Shown here piece by piece: positions 1 through 5,776 of a stretch of 6,414 nucleotides of DNA. The position numbers and the translations under genes were made by a program. The stretch is taken from contig RPPU01000272.1 of the NCBI GenBank assembly GCA_003819975.1, positions 1 through 6,414 of the forward strand, read 5' to 3'. The number at the start of each line of letters is the position of its first letter. The stretch's first letter is position 1. The notes under the pieces are model-generated. The model was given only the letters and a program-made list of their open reading frames with translations. It was not told the DNA's origin and ran no database searches. Source of the stretch: Desulfobacteraceae bacterium. Its GTDB lineage: Bacteria > Desulfobacterota > DSM-4660 > Desulfatiglandales > HGW-15.

Positions 1-399
1 CTTAAGAGCTATTGCCGGGCCCATGCTCTTTCAAGCATTGTTTTTTTTGCCGGATTTAGTAAGGATGTCCATGCCTTTATGCAAGGCCTGGACCTTTTAA
101 TTATGCCTTCGCTTCGTGAAGGGCTTCCTTTGACATTGCTGGAAGCCATGTATCTGAAAGTGCCCGTCATTGCCTCGAATGTCGGAGGCATCAAAGAAGT
201 GCTGACAAACGATCATGATGGGGTGCTTGTACCTCCGAAAGATCCCAAGATCTTGGCCGAGAAAATCCTGGAATTGTATCGAAATCCCGGAAAGAGATCC
301 CATATCGCCGATAATGCTTATGCGAAAGTAAGTTCGAGTTTTTTAGCCGGCGCCATGGTTGAAAAATACCTGCGGGTTTATAACGAGATCCTGGATTAG
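1..399 (+). CDS. GT4-family glycosyltransferase, C-terminal part (5' end outside window)
   Basis: The frame is open from base 1, so this is the last 132 residues of a longer gene; the Met at position 79 is internal. The visible part is the C-terminal nucleotide-sugar-binding Rossmann half of a GT-B, GT4 (group 1) glycosyltransferase. It shows the FAGF segment (residues 16-19), then DLLIMPSLREGLPLTLLEAM (31-50), which contains the family EX7E motif (E40 and E48), then PVIASNVGGIKEVL, then the usual 'G.LVPP.D...LA..I..L' tail. These enzymes transfer a sugar from a nucleotide-sugar donor on the cytoplasmic side of the membrane. A GT2 gene follows 28 nt downstream on the same strand, which points to a polysaccharide or glycolipid assembly cluster. 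Donor and acceptor cannot be read from this fragment. Confidence 0.93.
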   Translation, partial: LKSYCRAHALSSIVFFAGFSKDVHAFMQGLDLLIMPSLREGLPLTLLEAMYLKVPVIASNVGGIKEVLTNDHDGVLVPPKDPKILAEKILELYRNPGKRSHIADNAYAKVSSSFLAGAMVEKYLRVYNEILD

Positions 400-427
400 A
401 TTATCTTTTTAAGTCCTTTATTGTTTT

Positions 428-1366
428 ATGAATAAAAATATTAAAATTTCGATTGTTATCCTGACCTTCAACAGAAAAACGCTTTTAAGGGTCCTCCTAT
501 CATCCCTTGCCGAAATGACTTGCCCCGGTTTGGAAATGATCGTGGTCAATAATCATCCGGAAGAGTCTCCGGCGGAGATGATCGAAGCGGAATTTCCCCG
601 GGTCCTTTTGCTGGAAATGGGTCGGAATGTCGGAATCGAAGGAAGAAATAAAGGCATCGCTAACGCTTCCGGAGATATCATTGTGACTCTTGACGATGAC
701 ATTTTAGGCCTTGACGATAAAGCACTGGAAATTCTGCCGTCTTTATTCGATAATCCGCAAACCGGCGCCGTATGTTTTAAAGTTCTGGATCCCGTAACGG
801 AGCAAGTGATGAATTGGTGTCATCATTATCCCTTGGAAAAATTCGCCGACAAAATTTTTGTTACGAACGAGATTACGGAAGGGGCGGTTGCGTTCAGGCG
901 GTCGGCTTTGGAAAAATCAGGGCTTTATCCGGAAACATTCTTTATCAGTCATGAAGGTCCGGATTTAGCCATTCGTTTGATGAATAACGGTTATAACGTT
1001 ATTTATAATCCCGTAATCGCCGTAAAACATCACCACTCGAATTTAGGCAGAACCAATTGGCGAAGATATTATTACGATACCAGAAATCTGTTTTGGCTGG
1101 CGGCCCGGAATTTCCCTTTTTTTTACGCTGTAAAATATTTATTCATAGGGCTTTCCGCCATGTTGGTTTATTCCGTCCGCGACGGGTATGCGAAATATTG
1201 GGCCAAGGGCATCCAAGACGGTATTTTAGGTTTCGGCAAAGCCTTGAGCGAAAGAACGCCGATGTCACAAAGGACTTCGGAAATAATAAGGCATATTGAA
1301 AAGCACAAACCCAATTTTATTTCTATGCTGAGAATGCGTCTGTTTCAAAAAGAAGTGCGTATTTAG
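428..1366 (+). CDS. GT2-family glycosyltransferase (rhamnosyltransferase-like)
   Basis: This complete 312-residue GT-A fold enzyme has SIVILTFNR at residues 8-16, the conserved NVGIEGRNKGI at 67-77, and the metal and nucleotide-sugar binding DXD-type motif TLDDD at 87-91. Further on are TEGAVAFRR at 150-158 and HEGPDLAIRL at 175-184, the position where the family usually carries the acidic 'ED.DL..R' catalytic-base region. Residues about 230-250 are hydrophobic and could lie on the membrane. Length and motifs match single-domain glycosyltransferases that add one sugar to a lipid-linked glycan. It lies 28 nt after the GT4 gene and is probably co-transcribed with it. No clear Shine-Dalgarno sequence precedes the ATG (the upstream bases are T-rich), so translational coupling or weak initiation is possible. 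Sugar specificity is unknown. Confidence 0.93.
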   Translation: MNKNIKISIVILTFNRKTLLRVLLSSLAEMTCPGLEMIVVNNHPEESPAEMIEAEFPRVLLLEMGRNVGIEGRNKGIANASGDIIVTLDDDILGLDDKALEILPSLFDNPQTGAVCFKVLDPVTEQVMNWCHHYPLEKFADKIFVTNEITEGAVAFRRSALEKSGLYPETFFISHEGPDLAIRLMNNGYNVIYNPVIAVKHHHSNLGRTNWRRYYYDTRNLFWLAARNFPFFYAVKYLFIGLSAMLVYSVRDGYAKYWAKGIQDGILGFGKALSERTPMSQRTSEIIRHIEKHKPNFISMLRMRLFQKEVRI

Positions 1367-1441
1367 CGAAATAATCGGAAACAAATCACTCTTTTCATTC
1401 ATTCGGGCAAACCCTGCAACCTCAAAAACAATACGCCATGA
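1367..1441. other. Convergent intergenic gap without a visible terminator
   Basis: These 75 nt separate the ends of the plus-strand GT2 gene and the minus-strand secreted-protein gene. No hairpin longer than the trivial GGG/CCC pairing near 1405-1415, and no stem followed by a T tract, was found on either strand. Termination here is either Rho-dependent or overlapping. Confidence 0.5.
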
Positions 1442-2611
1442 TTAATGCAGAACCGGCGGTAAAGGTATTTTTGGCTGAGGATTGCCTAAAGAAAACCCGG
1501 TGGGGTTCACGTTGCCGTCGGCATCGAACACATACAAATATGCATTATTCAGATTGACAAAGGAACCTTGGAATACGGTAGCGGTGATCAATGATTCACT
1601 CCAATAAGATACAGCGGCGACCGTTAGTCTTTTACACATGGAATAGACCGCCGCATCGCCGATTTCAACCCTGGCCATCGCATTCGGACCTTTGGCCAAA
1701 TAAATATCGTCAAAACGGGCCGCGCTTTCGGTGCAATCGGGATTCGTGGCAATGTTGCACCAGCGGCCCCATCCTCCGAAATTAAGGGATAGAAACTGCG
1801 AGCCCAGCGCGGGATCGAACACGGCTTGAGTTACATCGAGTTTTTTGGTCACGGGCATATTATCATCCACGCTCGAAATCCATAACAATTTTCGCCCCGT
1901 TTTATCCGGTAAAGCGGTACCGTGGATCCACGACCAAATTCGATACCATTTCCCTTTTTGCATGGACCACGAGAAATTATTTTCCTTGGGCGAAGCGCAA
2001 CCGTTACAAGTTACACCCCAATCGGATAGAGGCGAATTGTTGTCGGCAACGGGGCCAAGGCCTCTTGGGATAATCTCATCCGCGTAGCGGGTATCTTGCC
2101 CGACAAACCAAACGGGTTTCCAGTTGCAATCCCCATGAGAATAACAGGGAAAACTTGAAGTGGTCGGCATATATAACCAGTAAGCGATAAATATATCGGT
2201 GGCATTTAAATTTTTAATGATGGCGGCACAGTTGGAATCGGTTCCAGTATTCGTTTTTTTCGTATTATCCACTTGCATCGCCTGCCGTCCGGAAACGGAA
2301 TATCCGGAACCGTAGATGGGGTGGCAGGAATTGTCGCCTCCGCCGAGCCGGTCCCATTGGCCCACGGGCGCGGAGCCGCTGCCGGTTCTTATCTCATTGC
2401 CGGCGACTCCGCTTTCAAAGTCGTCAAAAATAACGATCTGGGGGCCGTTAGCGCCGAAACCCGATCCGGTAACGGTTAGGGAATACCCATTTTGCAGCGT
2501 TCCGTTCACTTTACCGATACGCGGTGAAGCGAATAATTCCATGCTTTGCAAGAATAACAGGGCGAAAAAAAACGGCAGCACCCGGGGCGGCTTCCTCTTT
2601 TTCAATAACAT
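1442..2611 (-). CDS. Secreted cysteine-rich protein with N-terminal IPT/TIG-like domain
   Basis: The protein has 389 residues from the ATG at 2611. That start is preferred over the in-frame ATG 30 nt upstream because AAGGAG lies 7 nt before it and because it begins a clean signal peptide: basic KKRKPPR, then hydrophobic VLPFFFALLFLQSMELFA, with likely cleavage near A28/S29. Residues about 30-65 (PRIGKVNG..., LTVTGSGFGANGP) resemble an IPT/TIG immunoglobulin-like fold. The middle part is rich in W, G and N and carries most of the nine cysteines (for example C156/C162, C202/C205, C285/C293), suggesting disulfides and an extracytoplasmic location. Segments FDDFESG (62-68) and RFDDIYLAKGPNA (299-311) look like the edges of a concanavalin-type beta-sandwich often seen in carbohydrate-associated exported proteins. 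That assignment is inference. No catalytic motif is recognised. It is the second gene after a FN3 lipoprotein and lies tail-to-tail with glycosyltransferase genes, consistent with a surface or matrix role. Confidence 0.85.
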   Translation of the reverse strand: MLLKKRKPPRVLPFFFALLFLQSMELFASPRIGKVNGTLQNGYSLTVTGSGFGANGPQIVIFDDFESGVAGNEIRTGSGSAPVGQWDRLGGGDNSCHPIYGSGYSVSGRQAMQVDNTKKTNTGTDSNCAAIIKNLNATDIFIAYWLYMPTTSSFPCYSHGDCNWKPVWFVGQDTRYADEIIPRGLGPVADNNSPLSDWGVTCNGCASPKENNFSWSMQKGKWYRIWSWIHGTALPDKTGRKLLWISSVDDNMPVTKKLDVTQAVFDPALGSQFLSLNFGGWGRWCNIATNPDCTESAARFDDIYLAKGPNAMARVEIGDAAVYSMCKRLTVAAVSYWSESLITATVFQGSFVNLNNAYLYVFDADGNVNPTGFSLGNPQPKIPLPPVLH

Positions 2612-2618
2612 GTTTCCA

Positions 2619-2624
2619 CTCCTT
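2619..2624 (-). promoter_or_regulatory. Ribosome binding site deciding the start of the secreted protein
   Basis: On the minus strand AAGGAG lies 7 nt before the ATG at 2611. The longest-ORF ATG at 2641 would put these bases inside the coding region and add ten residues in front of the signal peptide. Confidence 0.75.
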
Positions 2625-2647
2625 TGCGACGTTTCGATCAACGGATT

Positions 2648-3040
2648 TTACGATCTGGATACTTCATTGGAAAACGAACTCTCATTTCCCTCAAACCCGA
2701 TGGCGGTTATGACAAAATAATAAGTATCTTTGGGCAAAATTAAAGTGCAGGCAGTCACATTTCCCACGAATACCGAATCTGCATAGGTGCAGGATTCCGT
2801 TCCGTAATAGATCGTATATCCGGTTATTTCATCCGGAGCGATAGGCGTTGCATCGGTATAGTGCGTCGGGATATCCCAAGATAAGGTTATTTCCATGGTC
2901 TCTTCCGGTGGAACGTTTTCGGCGGGTTGGGCGTTCGCTCCGCCGGCAGCGTTACCTCCGCCTCCGCCGCATCCGTTCAGCATAAGAACGCTAATCAGAC
3001 AAAATATTCCCGTTGCTATATTTCGTATGTTTGGTCTCAC
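2648..3040 (-). CDS. Small lipoprotein with one fibronectin type III domain
   Basis: The protein has 130 residues from a GTG start at 3040. The GTG is preferred over the ATG at 3112 because AGGAGG lies 7 nt before it and because the resulting N-terminus is a compact lipoprotein signal. That signal is MRPNIR, then hydrophobic IATGIFCLISVLM, then LNGC with the lipidated Cys at residue 24. A flexible GGGGGNAAGGANAQPAENVPPE linker follows (split here: five Gly, then Ala/Asn/Pro-rich residues to about 47). Residues about 49-130 form an FN3-like beta-sandwich: ITLSWDIP, GYTIYYGTES, TYYFVITAIGFEGNESSFSNEV. C84 and C98 could form a disulfide. It is probably anchored to a membrane on the periplasmic or outer side, binding protein or glycan. 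The secreted IPT/TIG protein gene starts 36 nt after its stop, so the two probably form an operon. Partner and ligand are unknown. Confidence 0.82.
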   Translation of the reverse strand: MRPNIRNIATGIFCLISVLMLNGCGGGGGNAAGGANAQPAENVPPEETMEITLSWDIPTHYTDATPIAPDEITGYTIYYGTESCTYADSVFVGNVTACTLILPKDTYYFVITAIGFEGNESSFSNEVSRS

Positions 3041-3047
3041 GAAAATT

Positions 3048-3053
3048 CCTCCT
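3048..3053 (-). promoter_or_regulatory. Strong ribosome binding site supporting a GTG start
   Basis: On the minus strand a consensus AGGAGG sits 7 nt before the GTG at 3040. It fixes the lipoprotein start 24 codons inside the longest open frame. Confidence 0.8.
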
Positions 3054-3110
3054 GAATCCCGGGTTGTTCGATCCTTGACTTTTTGTTGTTTGAAATGAGT
3101 ATTTGTCGCC

Positions 3111-3140
3111 ATTATGTCATACGCAAATCTACCTAGTCAA
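3111..3140 (-). promoter_or_regulatory. Sigma70-like promoter of the lipoprotein/secreted-protein operon
   Basis: Read on the minus strand, a TTGACT -35 element (3135-3140) is followed after 18 nt by a CATAAT -10 element (3111-3116). Transcription would start near 3104, giving a leader of about 64 nt before the GTG at 3040. This also argues against the upstream ATG at 3112, which would fall inside the -10 element. Confidence 0.6.
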
Positions 3141-3198
3141 ATTTAATATTTTATGATTTTTTTGGAGAGTGATTTTTTAAGCGAACTATAAAAGAATC

Positions 3199-4104
3199 GG
3201 CACTAATATTTATTTTGTTATGAACTTAGAAAATTTTGAAACGCTTATTAATAAAGAAAAAACGGCCCGCGCTTTTTTTGTAAAATCGTGTTGGAAAAAT
3301 TATCGTCGTTTCTGCGTTAAATGCGGAGGTTATAAGACCTATAGAATCGCAGGCAAGCGATATCGGTGCAAACGTTGTCAATATACTTTTCATGATTTTT
3401 CGGGAAGATGGCTCAATGCGCTTAGAATTACTTCTAAGCAATGGCTGTGGATCATCAAACTTTTTGAGTTGGAACTCTCCGCCAGCAAGATCTCCAAACA
3501 GATCGGCTTAAGCTATCCGACAACTTTAAAAGCGCTGCATATCATACGTCTCGCCATTTTGTCCCATAGTCAAGAGAAGAATGATTTTCTCGATGGGGAT
3601 TTGAAATTGCATGAAATGTATGATGGAAGCAAACATGAAGAAGACGACCCTTTGAAATCTTTCGATAAAGTGCCTATTTTCAGCATCCGGGAGCGCGAGG
3701 GCATCGTGAAAGTCGAGGTCGTGAAGAATATGGAAATCGAAACCCTGTTCCGTCTCCCGGTTAAAACGGTCAGGAGAGGGATCATCGTCTACACGGATAA
3801 ATTTGAAGATTACGATTCCTTGATGTTCTGCGGATACCGGCATCTTAAAACGGATCATAAGAAAAGATTTGCGTCCGGGAAAGTGTACATAAATGGAGTA
3901 GAGGGTTTTTGGAGTTATGCAAAAGAGAGACTGATCAAGTATCACGGCATATCCATAGAAAAGTTTCCTTTATATTTAAAAGAAATGGAATTTCGTTATA
4001 ATAATCGTCATCAATCGATTTATAGCATTTTAGTAAAATATCTCACAAATCTTGTGCCGAATCCTTTATAGTTACTTCAATTTACTCTTTTCATTCGCAG
4101 TGCC
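3199..4104 (+). mobile_element. IS1595-type insertion sequence, tentative boundaries
   Basis: The transposase implies an insertion sequence of roughly 0.9-1 kb. The only roughly symmetric terminal match seen is GGCACT at 3199-3204 and its reverse complement AGTGCC at 4099-4104, 15 nt before and 27 nt after the coding sequence. Agreement beyond these six bases is poor. The flanking 8-mers (AAAGAATC on the left, ATACCTCG on the right) do not form a target-site duplication. The boundaries are therefore a guess, and the element is probably old or degraded at its ends. Confidence 0.3.
3220..4071 (+). CDS. IS1595/IS1016-type transposase with altered first catalytic residue
   Basis: This intact 283-residue frame is the normal size for single-ORF IS1595-family (ISXO2-like) transposases. 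It has an N-terminal zinc ribbon with C32-x2-C35 and C50-x2-C53. A helix-turn-helix-like segment follows at about 87-110 (SASKISKQIGLSYPTTLKAL). The RNase H-like catalytic domain is last. Its second Asp is D193 in IVYTDKFEDYDSL. The acidic residue in YINGVEGFWSYAKERL is E228, and the family tail LYLKEMEFRYNNR is present. The first catalytic block, normally of the form 'DG.....DE.Y.GG', reads DGDLKLHEMYDGS, so His131 stands where Asp is expected. A GAT-to-CAT change would be enough. No Shine-Dalgarno sequence precedes the ATG. The family moves DNA by a DDE mechanism, so this copy may be catalytically dead or may belong to a divergent branch. Confidence 0.92.
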   Translation: MNLENFETLINKEKTARAFFVKSCWKNYRRFCVKCGGYKTYRIAGKRYRCKRCQYTFHDFSGRWLNALRITSKQWLWIIKLFELELSASKISKQIGLSYPTTLKALHIIRLAILSHSQEKNDFLDGDLKLHEMYDGSKHEEDDPLKSFDKVPIFSIREREGIVKVEVVKNMEIETLFRLPVKTVRRGIIVYTDKFEDYDSLMFCGYRHLKTDHKKRFASGKVYINGVEGFWSYAKERLIKYHGISIEKFPLYLKEMEFRYNNRHQSIYSILVKYLTNLVPNPL

Positions 4105-4157
4105 ATACCTCGTGGATTGCATCGCTTATGTCCTAAAAACAACCGATTCCCGCTTCG

Positions 4158-4202
4158 CATCATAAAGGGCTTTGTCGCACGGCTTTCCCGCTTTATATGA
4201 TG
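4158..4202. repeat. Imperfect inverted repeat (hairpin)
   Basis: CATCATAAAGGG (4158-4169) pairs with CCCGCTTTATATGATG (4187-4202), allowing a one-base and a two-base bulge. That gives about 12-13 pairs around a 17-nt loop. No T tract follows, so it does not look like an intrinsic terminator. It could be part of a decayed mobile-element end or a structured RNA. Confidence 0.4.
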
Positions 4203-4204
4203 AT

Positions 4205-4227
4205 AGGCTCCGGTTAATGGGGAGCCT
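4205..4227. repeat. Perfect 7-bp inverted repeat
   Basis: AGGCTCC (4205-4211) and GGAGCCT (4221-4227) are separated by 9 nt. The next bases are GC-rich (GGGGAGGG), not T-rich, so a terminator is unlikely. It lies 2 nt after the larger imperfect hairpin. Confidence 0.45.
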
Positions 4228-4321
4228 GGGGAGGGTCAGGATATCGACTTAACCCCAACGTTGCATATGAGGCTGCTAAATATAACTACGAAGCATTATT
4301 GGTAAGTACATTCTATAAATG

Positions 4322-4326
4322 AGGGG
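4322..4326 (+). promoter_or_regulatory. Ribosome binding site deciding the methyltransferase start
   Basis: AGGGG lies 7 nt before the ATG at 4334. The alternative ATG at 4319 would overlap these bases and has no comparable site upstream. Confidence 0.6.
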
Positions 4327-4333
4327 TATTTGT

Positions 4334-5197
4334 ATGGATGAAACCGATTATTTTTCAATCCTGAAATCAGCGGTAAACATAAAAGGAAAAGTCGTACTTG
4401 AAATAGGTGGTGTAATGCCGCCAACTCTGGTTATGGATGGGAATATAAAACAATGGATTTCTATCGATATCAGCCCGAAAAGGTTGGACACGAATCACAG
4501 CTCCGGCATAGTTAATTCAGATAAGTATTCTGCGCTACTTATGGATGCTAGCCAAATGACTTTTCCGGATGAGGAATTTGATATCGTATTCTCAAGTAAT
4601 TGTTTTGAGCATATTTCCGATTTGCCCAATGCATTAAAACATATCCATAGAGTATTAAAACCAGGCGGGATTCTCTTTACAATTTTTGCGCCGATATGGT
4701 CCGGTCCGCATGGTCATCATACATGGGTTTGGGACCAAGATAAGCCTCTCACATTTTCCGATAATGTTTTTCCCGACTGGCATCATTTGCTAATGGATGA
4801 AACCGAGTTGGGCGAATATCTCAATAGAAAATATAGATCGGAGTTGTGCGAGTCTATCCTCCGATATGTATACCGTTCTAACGACATTAATAGGCGAGTA
4901 GATTCCGACTATGAGTTGGAAATAGGCAAGTATGGATTTAAAAGAATAATAGATTATCGAATCCAAACGCATACGAAACTTCAAAAAGAAATTTTAAATC
5001 AATTGCGCATAAAGTATCCGAAGGTATGGGATTTTAGAACGCAAGGATATTTTTGGCTTTTTTCAAAAGGGTCAATAAGTTTCTGGTTTCGTTTGCGTGC
5101 ATACTTCGGAACCGGTTTGCAGATTGTGTATCGCAAGCTTTATTATGATAAGTTCAGGAAGATTTTAACGAAATTTGGAAAAATTCTTCAAAAATAG
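4334..5197 (+). CDS. Class I SAM-dependent methyltransferase (Methyltransf_11-like)
   Basis: The protein has 287 residues from the ATG at 4334, chosen for the AGGGG site upstream; an ATG 15 nt earlier is in frame. Its Rossmann methyltransferase core shows motif I as VLEIGG (21-26), an acidic residue after the second strand (ISIDIS, D45), MDASQMTFPDEEFDIVFSSN (70-89), FEHI (91-94) and the post-core LKPGGILF (108-115). Motif I lacks the usual GxGxG and reads LEIGGVMPP. The segment IWSGPHGHHTWVWD (121-134) is rich in His and Trp and may form part of the acceptor site. The C-terminal 70 residues are basic and aromatic, which could favour membrane or glycolipid contact. Such enzymes methylate sugars or lipids in surface-polysaccharide loci. 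The glycosyltransferases upstream support that role, but the acceptor is not known. The gene is separated from them by the transposase. Confidence 0.88.
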   Translation: MDETDYFSILKSAVNIKGKVVLEIGGVMPPTLVMDGNIKQWISIDISPKRLDTNHSSGIVNSDKYSALLMDASQMTFPDEEFDIVFSSNCFEHISDLPNALKHIHRVLKPGGILFTIFAPIWSGPHGHHTWVWDQDKPLTFSDNVFPDWHHLLMDETELGEYLNRKYRSELCESILRYVYRSNDINRRVDSDYELEIGKYGFKRIIDYRIQTHTKLQKEILNQLRIKYPKVWDFRTQGYFWLFSKGSISFWFRLRAYFGTGLQIVYRKLYYDKFRKILTKFGKILQK

Positions 5198-5246
5198 AAA
5201 GTTATACTTGTCGAGAGAAACGTTTTTGCGCGATCTTGGTCAAAAA

Positions 5247-5280
5247 CGGTAAAGTCATTACCGAACGTTGTTTTATTTTT
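5247..5280 (+). terminator. Possible weak intrinsic terminator after the methyltransferase
   Basis: CGGTAA (5247-5252) and TTACCG (5258-5263) form a perfect 6-bp stem with a 5-nt loop. After 7 more bases comes TTTTATTTTT (5271-5280). An overlapping repeat, CGTTTTTG (5221-5228) with CAAAAACG (5241-5248), could form a competing stem. The stem is short and the T run is offset, so support is modest. Confidence 0.33.
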
Positions 5281-5586
5281 AAACCATATCCAAGCTGTAT
5301 CTCCGTTATAAATGCAATAAAGGAATAATAAAAATCTTGTTAAATTCCTTTGAGTAGAACTTGCCTTCACGCCTTCCTGCGTTCCATGCCTCAATGAACA
5401 CACCTCTATAAGTCCTATCGCTAAATTCTTTTTTTCCCCCAGTCTGATCAACCCTGTTCTCTATTAATTTTGACACTCCATGCCCAAAACATGAAATGGC
5501 TCGCTCAATTTGGACCAAAGAGTTATACCATTTGCGCTTTTAAAAGTTTCCCAATCGAGCTGTTATGATTTTAAGGTCATTCCTGA

Positions 5587-5601
5587 TCCTTATATTAAGG
5601 A
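5587..5601. promoter_or_regulatory. Palindrome upstream of the -35 element (candidate operator)
   Basis: TCCTTATATTAAGGA is a perfect inverted repeat (TCCTTA-N3-TAAGGA) ending 5 nt before the -35 element of the downstream promoter. The same half-site recurs at 5707-5716, so a dimeric regulator is plausible. No regulator is identified. Confidence 0.35.
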
Positions 5602-5606
5602 AATTC

Positions 5607-5634
5607 TTGACAAATAAAATCGCTACTTTATAAT
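5607..5634 (+). promoter_or_regulatory. Perfect-consensus sigma70 promoter
   Basis: TTGACA (5607-5612) and TATAAT (5629-5634) are both exact consensus hexamers with a 16-nt spacer. Transcription would begin near 5641, about 135 nt before the DUF2080 start codon. It would drive the DUF2080, small cysteine protein and MobB-like genes. Confidence 0.78.
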
Positions 5635-5640
5635 CACTTC

Positions 5641-5776
5641 ATAGCTGTAATCTAATTATCGAGTCCAGGGGACCTGGTTATCTTTACTCTTTGGTTTTCA
5701 TTGAAATCCTTAAGGAAAAGGCCGGACCTGAATAGAAAATTTAATCTTTTAGCAGACAAGGTTATATAGGGCTGCC
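5641..5776 (+). promoter_or_regulatory. Long 5' leader with two palindromes
   Basis: The expected leader contains CCAGG-GGA-CCTGG (5665-5677) and TCCTTAAGGA (5707-5716). The first could be an operator near +30 or a short RNA hairpin, and the second shares its half-site with the palindrome upstream of the promoter. No known riboswitch was recognised, and no terminator-like stem plus T run was found. GGG at 5768-5770 is a weak ribosome binding site before the ATG at 5777. Confidence 0.4.

Larger units (their letters stand above)
4072..4318. other. Non-coding stretch with hairpins between transposase and methyltransferase
   Basis: No supported gene is present in these 247 nt. The stretch contains the putative right end of the insertion sequence, an imperfect hairpin at 4158-4202, a perfect 7-bp hairpin at 4205-4227, and the palindrome CAACGTTG at 4256-4263. 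No good promoter for the methyltransferase was found. TTGCAT at 4261 and TATAAC at 4281 are only 14 nt apart. Confidence 0.6.
5198..5606. other. Long gap with no convincing gene
   Basis: About 400 AT-rich nt separate the methyltransferase from the downstream promoter. The gap holds two adjacent inverted repeats just after the methyltransferase (5221-5263) and a minus-strand frame open from 5638 to 5306 except for one TAA. The TCCTTATATTAAGGA palindrome lies at its right edge. No tRNA, CRISPR array or tandem repeat was seen. Confidence 0.55.
5306..5638 (-). pseudogene. Possible broken minus-strand reading frame, unrecognised
   Basis: On the minus strand one frame is open from 5638 to the stop at 5306 except for a single TAA at 5540-5542. 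The main part, codons from 5539 on, encodes about 77 residues with protein-like composition, for example KWYNSLVQIER, KKEFSDRTYRGVFIEAWNAG and REGKFYSKEFNKI. Its only near-start codon is a TTG at 5518 with no ribosome binding site. I recognise no family. It runs antisense across the strong plus-strand promoter at 5607-5634. It may be the remnant of a gene or a chance open frame. Confidence 0.2.

Noticed and set aside
1400..1420. Bidirectional terminator between the convergent genes
   Set aside because: The possible stem is only three to four pairs long and is not followed by a T run on either strand.
2316..2720. 134-codon plus-strand frame
   Set aside because: It spans the antisense of two exported-protein genes whose signal peptides and ribosome binding sites are clear.
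3526..3945. 139-codon minus-strand frame inside the transposase
   Set aside because: It is antisense to a clearly recognised transposase and shows no family features.
3199..4104. GGCACT/AGTGCC as certain terminal inverted repeats of the insertion sequence
   Set aside because: Only six bases agree and no target-site duplication is seen. Such a match is expected by chance in flanks of this size, so the boundaries are kept as tentative only.
4250..4270. Integron attC-like site suggested by TAACCCCAACGTTGCAT
   Set aside because: No paired complementary core with the required inner and outer boxes was found nearby, and there is no integron integrase in the window.
4261..4286. TTGCAT and TATAAC as a methyltransferase promoter
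   Set aside because: The 14-nt spacing is too short for a sigma70 promoter.
5188..5451. 87-codon minus-strand frame
   Set aside because: It overlaps the end of the methyltransferase, has no ribosome binding site or recognisable motif, and conflicts with the better minus-strand frame at 5306-5638.
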